NCBI RefSeq assembly: GCF_034058155.1
Contig: NZ_CP139148.1
Coordinates: forward strand, 1,984,001-2,048,000
Length of the DNA: 64,000 nt
Reading direction: 5' to 3'
DNA from: Flavobacterium sp. KACC 22761
GTDB taxonomy: Bacteria > Bacteroidota > Bacteroidia > Flavobacteriales > Flavobacteriaceae
Shown: positions 1-7,332 of the stretch, in pieces
Position numbering within the stretch: position 1 is the stretch's first letter
Layout of the letters: every line of letters begins with the position of its first letter
Made by a program: the position numbers and the translations under genes
The notes under the pieces: model-generated
What the model was told of the DNA's origin: nothing
Seen by the model: only the letters and a program-made list of their open reading frames with translations
Database searches by the model: none

Positions 1-592
1 AACAAGTTTGCAAGGCGCAACGATTGGAAGTTTTGGTTTGAATAAAGGTTTTATGTGCAATGGAGCCAATTTTGCGTACACAAAATCATTGTTTGAAAGC
101 TTAAACGGCTTTGAAGGAAATGACAAAATCGCCAGCGGTGACGATGTTTTTTTATTGCAAAAAGCAATTGAAAAATTCCCAAATGAAGTTCAGTATCTTA
201 AAGCTGACGAGGCAATTGTCGTTACAAAACCAACCAAAAACTGGAGATCATTATTTTATCAAAGAGTGCGCTGGGCGTCAAAAACAAGTTCGTATAAAAG
301 CTCTTTTGGCAAGTTTCTCGGTTTGATTGTTTTCTTAGGAAATTTGAGTTTTGTAATTGGATTTTTCCTGCTTCTTTTCGGAATTTGGTCGTATCCCATT
401 TTTGTGATTTTTGCCTTTTCTAAGTTTGCAATTGATTTTGTTCTGCTTTCAATTACCAATCAATTTTTGACACCAAGCAAAATTAAAGGTCTTTTACTCA
501 GTAGTTTGCTTTATCCTTTTTTTAGTTCAGCTGTTGCGTTGTACAGTTTGTTTGGTTCTTATGAATGGAAAGGCCGACAATTCAAAAAGTAA
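1..592 (+). CDS. Glycosyltransferase family 2, C-terminal part (5' end outside window)
   Basis: The reading frame is open from the first bases, so the start lies upstream of the window. The visible ~196 residues carry the end of a GT-A glycosyltransferase domain: an acidic GDDVFLL motif near residue 45 and a QRVRWASK motif (the QxxRW type seen in processive and membrane-anchored GT2 enzymes) near residue 87. Three or four hydrophobic segments follow (roughly residues 100-185), so the enzyme is anchored in the inner membrane. GT2 enzymes of this shape transfer sugars to lipid or polysaccharide acceptors; the substrate cannot be read from the sequence. The gene ends just before a structured RNA element. 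Confidence 0.85.
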   Translation, partial: TSLQGATIGSFGLNKGFMCNGANFAYTKSLFESLNGFEGNDKIASGDDVFLLQKAIEKFPNEVQYLKADEAIVVTKPTKNWRSLFYQRVRWASKTSSYKSSFGKFLGLIVFLGNLSFVIGFFLLLFGIWSYPIFVIFAFSKFAIDFVLLSITNQFLTPSKIKGLLLSSLLYPFFSSAVALYSLFGSYEWKGRQFKK

Positions 593-606
593 TTTCTTTT
601 GAAAAT

Positions 607-690
607 GAGTGCCCTAGCCCTGATGGAAGCGGCATCCTTTTGTGGTGGGGTTCACCACAAAAGATACAGTGGACAGCAGGAATAGCTCCT
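607..690 (+). ncRNA. Structured RNA element, Flavo-1-like (copy A)
   Basis: This 84-nt element holds an 11-bp perfect stem (CTTTTGTGGTG pairing with CACCACAAAAG, loop GGGTT). Around it are conserved-looking flanks: AGCCCTGATGGAAGCGG on the 5' side and CAGCAGGAATAGCT on the 3' side. AGC pairs with GCT, and CCTG pairs with CAGG across a bulge. A second copy at 4141-4222 on the minus strand keeps the flanks but has a different central stem, which is what selection on structure produces. The name Flavo-1 is recalled from Rfam and not checked. It lies between two convergent genes. Confidence 0.65.
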
Positions 691-698
691 AAAATAAA

Positions 699-1184
699 CT
701 ACTTTTCTTCTTTCGCTTTTAAAATTACAGGCAAAATAAATTGTGTTTTTACCGGGATTCCGCGCTTTATTGCTGGATTTACTTCTGGAAAATCAATCAG
801 GCGTGCATGCAAAATACTATCTACTTTGATGGTGTCATAAGCAACAGAATCTTTAGGAAATTGAGGCTCGAATTTCATTTTCGAATTTGGGAAAACCGTA
901 ACTTTTACCTGAATGGTGTCCAGCTCAGGATACAAAATAGAAAGACTGTCGATTTGCAGTTTTTCTTGAATAAGTTGTGACATGACATCAAAAAAACACT
1001 TTTGGCGTTGTTTTTCATCTGCAACTGTTTCACATTCGGCCACGGTAGGATATTCGTCAACCTCTTTCCAGTTAATAGATTTTAGTTCTTTTTGAAGTAA
1101 TTCTTTTTCAGACGGAACCTTCTTCTCAAAGTATTGACAAGAGTTCAAAAGTAGGAAAGCTAAAAAAATGAAAAACTGCTTCAA
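699..1184 (-). CDS. Exported lipoprotein with TonB C-terminal-like domain
   Basis: 161 residues. The N-terminus has a lipoprotein signal: a hydrophobic stretch ending in LLLNSC with the lipid-anchored Cys at about residue 16. The rest has a Cys pair pattern (AECE ... KCFF) near residues 50-65, then a predicted beta-rich tail (residues ~95-160) containing the phrase PEVNPAIKRGIPV. That phrase resembles the C-terminal domain of Bacteroidota TonB-like proteins. Energy coupling itself is unlikely because no transmembrane TonB anchor is present. It may form a two-gene unit with the exported protein gene at 1234-1617, which lies 49 bp upstream on the same strand. Function unknown. Confidence 0.7.
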   Translation of the reverse strand: MKQFFIFLAFLLLNSCQYFEKKVPSEKELLQKELKSINWKEVDEYPTVAECETVADEKQRQKCFFDVMSQLIQEKLQIDSLSILYPELDTIQVKVTVFPNSKMKFEPQFPKDSVAYDTIKVDSILHARLIDFPEVNPAIKRGIPVKTQFILPVILKAKEEK

Positions 1185-1233
1185 GATTTTGAGGTTGAGT
1201 TGAATAAAGTGCTTTTGTGGTATAAAAATACGA

Positions 1234-1617
1234 TTATTTTTTTTGCGAACCTTTGTATTCTAAATATTCTTCATAGCTTTCAGAGAGCCATTGTTGCTTA
1301 TTTTGCGCCGCAAGTTCTTTTTGTTCAGGATATAACCGGGCAAGCCGATCTGAAAATGTGGCGATTTGAACGGTGTAGGTATAAAATTCAGCTTTTGTAA
1401 GTAGCTTATTTAGATCTTGCTTGCGGTCAAAAAATTCAAGAAAAAGCGCATCAAATTCTTTGAGAGAAAAATTTAATACTTTTTTCTTATTACTTTTATA
1501 AATGCTGTCCTGCAATAAAAGATCATCTAAAGAAAGTTTTTGAGTTTGAGCGTATAAGTTTAAATTGATAAAAAGTATCAAAGAAAAGAATGCAAATATT
1601 TTCAAAAATCGTCTCAT
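1234..1617 (-). CDS. Small exported protein of unknown function
   Basis: 127 residues with a clear signal peptide (hydrophobic residues 5-22, cleavage probably after LYAQ). The mature part is helical and rich in Lys, Asp and Leu. No catalytic motif is visible. It starts with ATG at 1617 and is divergent from the DUF456 gene (ATG at 1663), so the two share a 45-bp intergenic region. The downstream neighbour on the same strand is the lipoprotein at 699-1184. I do not recognise the family. Confidence 0.65.
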   Translation of the reverse strand: MRRFLKIFAFFSLILFINLNLYAQTQKLSLDDLLLQDSIYKSNKKKVLNFSLKEFDALFLEFFDRKQDLNKLLTKAEFYTYTVQIATFSDRLARLYPEQKELAAQNKQQWLSESYEEYLEYKGSQKK

Positions 1618-1662
1618 AGCTTGTTTTTTCTGGGATTTGCAAATACAATTTACAAAAAATAT

Positions 1663-2163
1663 ATGGATTTAGTATTGTTGTTGCTTGGTTTTATGTGTAT
1701 GATTATCGGTATTTTTGGCAGCTTTTTGCCTGTTTTGCCTGGCTTGTCAAGTTGTTGGGTCGGATTACTGCTTTTATATCTCACAAAGGCTGTTGAAAAC
1801 AATTATTGGGTTTTGGGCATTACATTATTTATTACCATTACTATTACGGTTCTTGATTATATAATTCCGGCAAAAGGAACTAAAAAATTCGGCGGAAGTT
1901 CATATGGAGTCTGGGGAACAAACATTGGATTAATAGTTGGAATTTTGGCCCCGATACCATTTGGAGTTGTTATTGGTCCATTTGTAGGCGCATTTGTTGG
2001 AGAGCTTATATATGATTCAAAAAACCATAAAAGAGCATTAAAGGCAGCAACAGGATCACTGCTTGGATTTCTCGCCTCAAGTTTTATAAACTTTATGTTT
2101 TGTGTTATTTTTCTTGGAATTTTTCTGCATGTGACATGGGAATATCGAAACATTTTATTTTAA
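1663..2163 (+). CDS. DUF456 family membrane protein
   Basis: 166 residues from ATG 1663; an in-frame TTG at 1621 would add 14 residues that overlap the divergent promoter region, so the ATG is preferred. The sequence has four to five hydrophobic helices and a Gly-rich segment (GVWGTNIGLIVG, then PFGVVIGPFVGAFVGEL) near residues 85-120. That glycine-zipper-like repeat is characteristic of DUF456 proteins. The family is widespread in bacteria, sits in the inner membrane and has no assigned biochemical role. It is a single-gene unit. Confidence 0.85.
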   Translation: MDLVLLLLGFMCMIIGIFGSFLPVLPGLSSCWVGLLLLYLTKAVENNYWVLGITLFITITITVLDYIIPAKGTKKFGGSSYGVWGTNIGLIVGILAPIPFGVVIGPFVGAFVGELIYDSKNHKRALKAATGSLLGFLASSFINFMFCVIFLGIFLHVTWEYRNILF

Positions 2164-2440
2164 TCGTGTAAATATACTTAGGATTTTTCTTATTTTTTAT
2201 GCTTTTTTGAAAAATATTCAAAAATTGTATAAAAATATTTTCATTTTCTTTTGATAACGAAAGCAGTATGTTTACTGATGCTGACAAGAATTTATGTTAA
2301 TAACCTGTTAATCGGGTATGTATATTCTTAACTTAATTTTTGGAAATGTTAAAATATTTTATATTTTTATCCTGATAAACGATAAAAAGCCTCACTTTAT
2401 CGATTATTTTTAACAATTATAAATAATTATTTTATAAGTT

Positions 2441-3049
2441 ATGAGTATGACCCCAAACCTACAAATTGAACTTAGACGTTTTATTTCTTCTAATGTTGTT
2501 TCTAAGCTAAACAAGTTTTATTTTGAAAACGATGCACTTTTAATCAAAGGGATTGATGTTTCAATAGGCACAATTTTAATGGGCCTTTATAACAAAGCCG
2601 AAGAATCAGGCTTTTATAAGGAAGTCATCTCATTGATTGAAGACGATTCAACCTTTTACCAGGAAGTCGATTTTGCTTCAGGCCGAATTTTATCAGTCGA
2701 TGATTGTTACCGAATTGAAGGAAACCCAATTTTAAAAGAAATCTTCACCCAAAAAAAAGGAAGAATTTCTGAAATGATTTCAAACGAAGTCGGAATCAAA
2801 AGTGAAACTGCCCGCGAAATACTTAACTTCTCAGCACTTCTTGTAGTTTCATATCTTAAAAATAATATCCAATTATTAGATAGTTTAAAGCTTCTTCTTG
2901 AAGAGCAAAAAAGAGAAATCCTTAACAGCATTCAGCCCGGAATCAAAATCATATTAGGATTTTCAAATTACGAAACGGTTGAAGAAAAAAATCAAAACAT
3001 CGGAAGATCGATCTTCACACTTTTTGGACATAACTTTTTCAGTTTCTAA
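2441..3049 (+). CDS. DUF937 (YidB-like) family protein
   Basis: 202 residues, no signal peptide, mostly helical. The pattern fits DUF937: short amphipathic helices with repeated I/L-x-x-I/L phrases, a GRISEMISNEVGIKSETAREIL segment that reads like the domain's conserved helix pair (about residues 105-127), and helices that follow it. DUF937 proteins are soluble, of unknown function. ATG codons at 2441 and 2447 are both possible starts. The 277-bp region upstream is extremely AT-rich and contains a small inverted repeat (CGATAAA/TTTATCG at 2380-2402). The gene is convergent with rluB. Confidence 0.6.
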   Translation: MSMTPNLQIELRRFISSNVVSKLNKFYFENDALLIKGIDVSIGTILMGLYNKAEESGFYKEVISLIEDDSTFYQEVDFASGRILSVDDCYRIEGNPILKEIFTQKKGRISEMISNEVGIKSETAREILNFSALLVVSYLKNNIQLLDSLKLLLEEQKREILNSIQPGIKIILGFSNYETVEEKNQNIGRSIFTLFGHNFFSF

Positions 3050-3051
3050 AT

Positions 3052-3087
3052 AAAAAAATCCCGTCTCGCAAGAGCAAAACAGGATTT
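3052..3087 (-). terminator. Rho-independent terminator of the pseudouridine synthase gene
   Basis: Read on the minus strand, AAATCC...GGGATT forms a hairpin with an inner CTC/GAG stem, followed by a run of seven T residues. It lies 24 bp after the rluB-like stop codon and between convergent genes. Confidence 0.5.
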
Positions 3088-3111
3088 GATATTGAATCTA
3101 ATTTGAAAAAC

Positions 3112-4020
3112 TTAAGAGTTTTTCAAATTGATAATTTCTTGGTCTGTCAGGAAACGCCAGTTCCCTCTAGGCAGATTCTTTTTGGTTAAACCAGCAAACG
3201 AAACGCGGTCAATACGCAAAACATTGTAGTCAAAGCTTTCAAAAATAGAACGAACAACCTTAACGTTTGATGTACGTAATTTAAGGCCAACTTCGCTTTT
3301 TGCTTCCTTTTCAATATAACTGATTTCCTCAACAGAAACACGGTGTCCTTCAAGAACTAAGCCTTTGCTGATTTTTTCCAAATCCTCAAACTTCAAGTTT
3401 TTGTCTAAAGAAACCTGATAGATTTTTGATGATTTTTGATTCGGCAATGAAAACTTACGAATCATATCAGTATCATTTGTAAACAAAAGCAATCCCGTTG
3501 TATTCTTGTCCATTCGTCCTACAGGAGCAATTTTTGAATTTGTAGAACCACGAACAAGTTCCAATACATTGCGATATTCCTGACCTTCGTCAAGCGCAGT
3601 AGTAAAGTTTTTCGGTTTGTTTAGCAAAATATATTCTTTCTTTTCTGGAGTCAAAACAACGCCATCAAAGTTTACAACATCATTGATTTTTACTAAATAT
3701 CCCATTTCAGTAACCGGAACGCCATTCACTTTTACGTTTCCAGACTGGATATAAATATCGGCATCACGACGTGAACACACTCCAGAATTTGAAATGTATT
3801 TGTTCAAACGAATTTCATCTGACGCTTTTTGTCTCTTAGCCGGCTGATTTTGTTTTCTGAATTTTTCAGCAGCAGCTTCCTGAGCAGCTTTAACTTCAGG
3901 TTTCACTTTTTTCGGCCCTTGAGCGCGTTTTGCCATAGGAGGTTTTGGCTTGCTAGAGTTTGGTCTTGAGCTATTTGGTCTCGATCCGCCTCTTCTATTA
4001 TTGCCTTCCTTGTTGTTCAT
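3112..4020 (-). CDS. RsuA/RluB-family rRNA pseudouridine synthase
   Basis: 302 residues. Residues 1-65 are a basic, low-complexity tail (Asn/Arg/Ser/Pro/Lys rich). An S4 RNA-binding domain follows (about 68-115, starting IRLNKYISNSGVCSRR). The catalytic domain carries GRMDKNTTGLLLFTND near residue 168, whose Asp is the catalytic residue of this family. The enzyme isomerises a uridine in rRNA to pseudouridine; RluB acts on 23S and RsuA on 16S rRNA, and I favour the RluB side without proof. A perfect TATCTTTG promoter element lies just upstream, and a hairpin terminator follows. Confidence 0.9.
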   Translation of the reverse strand: MNNKEGNNRRGGSRPNSSRPNSSKPKPPMAKRAQGPKKVKPEVKAAQEAAAEKFRKQNQPAKRQKASDEIRLNKYISNSGVCSRRDADIYIQSGNVKVNGVPVTEMGYLVKINDVVNFDGVVLTPEKKEYILLNKPKNFTTALDEGQEYRNVLELVRGSTNSKIAPVGRMDKNTTGLLLFTNDTDMIRKFSLPNQKSSKIYQVSLDKNLKFEDLEKISKGLVLEGHRVSVEEISYIEKEAKSEVGLKLRTSNVKVVRSIFESFDYNVLRIDRVSFAGLTKKNLPRGNWRFLTDQEIINLKNS

Positions 4021-4037
4021 AAAGTCATTAATTTGTG

Positions 4038-4045
4038 CAAAGATA
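4038..4045 (-). promoter_or_regulatory. -7 promoter element TATCTTTG for the pseudouridine synthase gene
   Basis: On the minus strand TATCTTTG matches the Bacteroidota -7 consensus TAnnTTTG exactly and lies 18 bp before the ATG at 4020. A good -33 TTG at normal spacing is not evident. Confidence 0.5.
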
Positions 4046-4140
4046 GTTTTTTCCTGCCAATAAATCTTAAGTTCAATGTTCTTAGATTAATAGCAAAAAA
4101 AATGAAAGGATTTTGAAGCATCGCAATTGGCTTTTTTTCA

Positions 4141-4222
4141 GGCATTAATTCCCGCTTTCCGTTTCAATCTTTTATTTTTTAAAGAAAAAAAATAAAAGGA
4201 TTTCCACTTCAATCGGGGCTAA
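4141..4222 (-). ncRNA. Structured RNA element, Flavo-1-like (copy B)
   Basis: Read on the minus strand, this element has the same layout as copy A at 607-690: TAGCCCCGATTGAAGTGG, then ATCCTTTT, an AT-only stem (CTTTTATTTTTT with AAAAAATAAAAG), then GAAACGGAAAGCGGGAATTAA. Flanks are conserved while the central stem differs by compensating changes. It lies between the ubiA stop and the rluB promoter, in the same orientation as both. Direct repeats of 16 nt (GCAATTGGCTTNTTTT at 4123-4138 and 4229-4244, 15 of 16 identical) flank it. Family name recalled, not searched. Confidence 0.65.
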
Positions 4223-4372
4223 AATCAAGCAATTGGCTTCTTTTGAACAGTTAAATTATTTTGCATAGTTTTCGCAAATTTATGAGAGATTTTCAAATCA
4301 AAAAAAATCCGCGTAATCTGCCCAATCTGCGAGAGAAAAAAACAGTTCAATCCGTTAAAATCTGTGGGCAGT

Positions 4373-5329
4373 CTAATAATTAGAAATTAATTCGCGCCCA
4401 TGCCATAAAACATTCGGATTGATCAAAACAATGCAAAAAACGCCAGAAACAATCAAAAACTTCAAAACATTATGAAGCATTAAAAACTGTTCTTTTGAAT
4501 TCGATTTCCATAAAAAAATCAAGAAAAACAGCAAAACACCAAAACATACATAAAAGTAAATATCCATATAACCAACATCATAAACGTTGACTAAAATATA
4601 AACCGGAATAATGGTCAAAAGTGTTAAAAGCGTAATAATTTGCTTAGAAACTTTCTCGTTATAAAGTATCGGAATCGTCCGGTAGTTATTTGCCAAATCG
4701 CCTTTTAGATTTTCCAAATCTTTGATCATTTCCCGAATCAAAAGCAATAAAAACAAGAAAACTGCATGGGCGGAAATCACCATAAAATGGCTCATGTGAT
4801 TTTCAATTTCTTCAAACGAAATCGAATTGTAGAAATACAATAATATTGCAAAAAACGGAATTACAGCCATAAGTGCAGCCGTCAAATTTCCAATAAATGG
4901 ATATCTTTTTATTTTATGCGAATAAAACCAAATTAGGAAAATATATGCCGAAAAGAATAAAAACGCACGCCAAGAAACAATCGAAGCCATTAAAACTGCT
5001 AAAAAATTCAAGCTGAAATAAACCGACAACTTGGTTTTCTGACTTACCAAACGATCCAGCATCGATTTATTTGGTCTATTGATTAAATCTTTTTGGCTGT
5101 CGTAAAAGTTGTTGATAATGTAACCCGAAGCAATGGTAATTGCCGAAGCAAAAACAATGAGAAACAAATAAAAATCCAAGATAATGTCAAGCGCTCTTTT
5201 CTCTGGAGCCAAAATAAATATTGCAGACAGATATTGTGCGATAACAATAATAGGAATGTTATAACCGCGTACCACAGAAAACAAACTGACAATTTTCATT
5301 ACTACAAGTTTGTGCTGTCTGCTTAACAT
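4373..5329 (-). CDS. UbiA-family prenyltransferase (possible geranylgeranylglycerol-phosphate type)
   Basis: 318 residues with about eight or nine transmembrane helices. The first Asp-rich motif NNFYDSQKDLINRPNKS (NxxxDxxxDxxxRP) is near residue 83, and a second, IKDLENLKGD, is near residue 202. These bind Mg and the prenyl diphosphate in UbiA enzymes, which attach isoprenoid chains to an acceptor inside the membrane. Bacteroidota copies are often annotated as geranylgeranylglycerol-phosphate geranylgeranyltransferase; the acceptor is not known from sequence. ATG 5329 is the longest start and ATG 5299 is an alternative. It clusters with two mevalonate-pathway genes, which fits an isoprenoid role. 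Confidence 0.85.
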   Translation of the reverse strand: MLSRQHKLVVMKIVSLFSVVRGYNIPIIVIAQYLSAIFILAPEKRALDIILDFYLFLIVFASAITIASGYIINNFYDSQKDLINRPNKSMLDRLVSQKTKLSVYFSLNFLAVLMASIVSWRAFLFFSAYIFLIWFYSHKIKRYPFIGNLTAALMAVIPFFAILLYFYNSISFEEIENHMSHFMVISAHAVFLFLLLLIREMIKDLENLKGDLANNYRTIPILYNEKVSKQIITLLTLLTIIPVYILVNVYDVGYMDIYFYVCFGVLLFFLIFLWKSNSKEQFLMLHNVLKFLIVSGVFCIVLINPNVLWHGRELISNY

Positions 5330-5391
5330 AAATTATAAAGTGTGATGGATTAGATTTAGGGAAGTTAGAATATATTTTTTTATTCTATATT

Positions 5392-5982
5392 TTAAAGCTT
5401 GTTTTTTAACAATTCTTTAGAACCGTAACCTAATTTTCGAATACAGGCCAAAGCTTGTTTTTGGGTAATATCAATATCCTGAATATCTTTTTTTTCTACG
5501 AAAACCACTGATCCGCTCCACGGATTTGGAGCATCTGGAATAAAGACTGTAAATTTATCTTCACTTATTTGTTCGATCAAAAAGGCAAATTGTAAACCGG
5601 CATCTGTAGGAACTAGAATTACTTTTAAGTCATCTTTGGATTCCAACCCAAGAATATTTTCGTTCATGTTTTTCATGAACGAATAGCCAGGAACAAAACT
5701 CAAAACACCATCTTCTAATCTTTCCACCAGCTTTTTTGCATTGGCAGTTTTTGCTAATAAACCCGCCACCAAACAAATAAGAATTATAAGCAGTATTCCA
5801 ATAAATTCCTGAAGCGCAAGTCCTAAAACACTAATTCTGGGTAAGTTGTTTACCAGTGGAAGCGTGGTTTTTTGAATAATGCCGTATCCTTTTTCTAAAA
5901 CAATTAGTAGAACCACCAATGGCACTAAAAACACGAGTCCTCCTAAAAATGTTGCTTTGATAATCTTTAAAATGCTTTTCAT
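5392..5982 (-). CDS. DUF502 family membrane protein
   Basis: 196 residues from ATG 5982; a TTG two codons upstream is less likely. Two hydrophobic segments lie near residues 10-30 and 50-75. A soluble domain follows with the phrases FVPGYSFMKNMNENILG and FIPDAPNPWSGSVVFV, the latter matching the TPNPTSG-like signature of DUF502 (COG2928). The family is membrane-bound and uncharacterised. It lies 62 bp upstream of ubiA and 71 bp downstream of the mevalonate kinase gene on the same strand, so co-transcription is likely. Confidence 0.85.
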   Translation of the reverse strand: MKSILKIIKATFLGGLVFLVPLVVLLIVLEKGYGIIQKTTLPLVNNLPRISVLGLALQEFIGILLIILICLVAGLLAKTANAKKLVERLEDGVLSFVPGYSFMKNMNENILGLESKDDLKVILVPTDAGLQFAFLIEQISEDKFTVFIPDAPNPWSGSVVFVEKKDIQDIDITQKQALACIRKLGYGSKELLKNKL

Positions 5983-6053
5983 TGGCAATAATTTTAGGAT
6001 TAAGATTCTAGAAAAATATACTCAAATAACTATTGTTTTTAGGATTTTAAAAC

Positions 6054-6992
6054 TTAAAATTGATAAACTACTTCTAGTTTATAATCTTTCAAAGACATTT
6101 TTGCGCGTTCTAAATCTTCAGTAAAACCAAGAATATAACCGCCTCCTCCAGAACCACAAAGTTTTAGGTAATAATCGTTTGTGTCGATTCCGTGTTGCCA
6201 AATTCCGTGAAATTGCTCAGGAATCATTGGTTTGAAATTGTTCAAAACAACTTTTGAAAGCTTTTTAGTATTGGTAAACAACGATTTCATATCGCCGTGC
6301 AAGAAGTTTTCTACGCAAGCATCTGTGTACTTTACAAACTGGTTTTTAAGCATGGCTCGGAAACCTTTGTCTTTTAGGTTTTCCATAAAAATGTTGACCA
6401 TTGGAGCCGTTTCGCCTACAATTCCTGAATCTAGCAAAAATACAGCGCCTTTTCCGTCAAAACTTTGTGTTGGAATTCCGGTTGCTTCGATATTGTCTTT
6501 CGAATTAATTAAAATTGGAATGCTCAAATAGCTGTTTAATGGATCTAAACCAGAACTTTTTCCGTGGAAAAAGCTTTCCATTTGTGAAAATATATTTTTA
6601 AGCTGTAATAGCTTTTCACGAGTCAAATTCTCTAAAACTGTGATTTTGTTTGTCGCATATTTATCATAAATAGCGGCTACAAGCGCACCACTGCTTCCAA
6701 CGCCGTATCCTTGCGGAATACTAGAATCGAAATACATTCCGGTTTCGACATCATTTTTTAAAGTTTCCAAATCGAAAGTAACCAATTCTGGTTGCTGTGT
6801 GTGTAACACTTCAAGATAAGAAGCAAAACTTCTTAAGCTTTTGTTTGATGCAATGGCTTCGGCCGAAGGTTCTTCAGATTTTTTTAATGCACCGTTGTAA
6901 AAATTATAAGGAATAGAAAGTCCTTTAGAGTCGCGGATAATTCCGTATTCTCCAAAGAGTAATATTTTTGAGTAAAATAAGGGTCCTTTCAT
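6054..6992 (-). CDS. Mevalonate kinase (GHMP kinase family)
   Basis: 312 residues. The N-terminus SKILLFGEYGI is the usual start of mevalonate kinases, and the GHMP ATP-binding motif PQGYGVGSSGALVAAIYD lies near residue 94. A C-terminal GHMP motif KLCGSGGGGYILGF is near residue 280. It phosphorylates mevalonate to 5-phosphomevalonate in the cytoplasm, feeding isopentenyl diphosphate synthesis. The decarboxylase of the same pathway (mvaD) is two genes upstream in the same orientation. The kinase assignment is by family and context; phosphomevalonate kinase is the alternative, but the GYDIA kinase at 46.3 kb is the better candidate for that step. Confidence 0.85.
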   Translation of the reverse strand: MKGPLFYSKILLFGEYGIIRDSKGLSIPYNFYNGALKKSEEPSAEAIASNKSLRSFASYLEVLHTQQPELVTFDLETLKNDVETGMYFDSSIPQGYGVGSSGALVAAIYDKYATNKITVLENLTREKLLQLKNIFSQMESFFHGKSSGLDPLNSYLSIPILINSKDNIEATGIPTQSFDGKGAVFLLDSGIVGETAPMVNIFMENLKDKGFRAMLKNQFVKYTDACVENFLHGDMKSLFTNTKKLSKVVLNNFKPMIPEQFHGIWQHGIDTNDYYLKLCGSGGGGYILGFTEDLERAKMSLKDYKLEVVYQF

Positions 6993-7032
6993 GATTTATT
7001 TTATGTCTTTTTTTATTTTATTTGGGTTTTGT

Positions 7033-7287
7033 TTAGCCTTTTATGTATAATCCAATAATCATCATTGCCAAGGCAAAAAATAGACCAACAAACCATTTTA
7101 TCATATCATTTTTAGCATCTACAATTTCTTTTTTCACAAAATCTTTAGTAGCTATCTCGGTTTTATCTTGTCGTATTTCTTCGCTGATGGTTCTGTCAAT
7201 AGCTTCGACAAATTCTTTAGCCTTACTCTCATCAAGATTAAGTTCTTTTCTAAATAAATCGTAAAGTTTTATAGTTGCAGTATTCAT
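7033..7287 (-). CDS. Small coiled-coil protein with C-terminal membrane anchor
   Basis: 84 residues. Residues 1-60 are charged and helical (acidic/basic heptad-like pattern, with DFVKKEIVDAKNDMIKW), and residues 62-82 form one hydrophobic helix ending KG. The shape (helix, short coiled coil, C-terminal TM) resembles DUF1640/CCDC90-like proteins. It sits between mvaD and the mevalonate kinase gene, 45 bp after mvaD and 40 bp before the kinase, so it is co-transcribed with pathway genes, but no link in function is evident. Confidence 0.65.
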   Translation of the reverse strand: MNTATIKLYDLFRKELNLDESKAKEFVEAIDRTISEEIRQDKTEIATKDFVKKEIVDAKNDMIKWFVGLFFALAMMIIGLYIKG

Positions 7288-7332
7288 GTTCTGACTTAAA
7301 AATATGTATTATAAATATAAAGATACGGAAAA

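Larger units (their letters stand above)
4021..4372. other. 352-bp intergenic region with RNA element and repeats
   Basis: No gene is visible. From left to right it holds the TATCTTTG promoter of rluB (4038-4045), the first 16-nt direct repeat (4123-4138), the Flavo-1-like RNA (4141-4222), the second direct repeat (4229-4244), and a dispersed repeat fragment at about 4299-4372. The last contains CCCAATCTGCGAGAGAAAAA and AATCTGTGGGCAG, which resemble the repeats at 15640-15775. Confidence 0.6.

Noticed and set aside
565..840. Open frame of 91 residues on the plus strand across the RNA element
   Set aside because: It overlaps the structured RNA and an opposite-strand lipoprotein gene, and the translation has no family resemblance.
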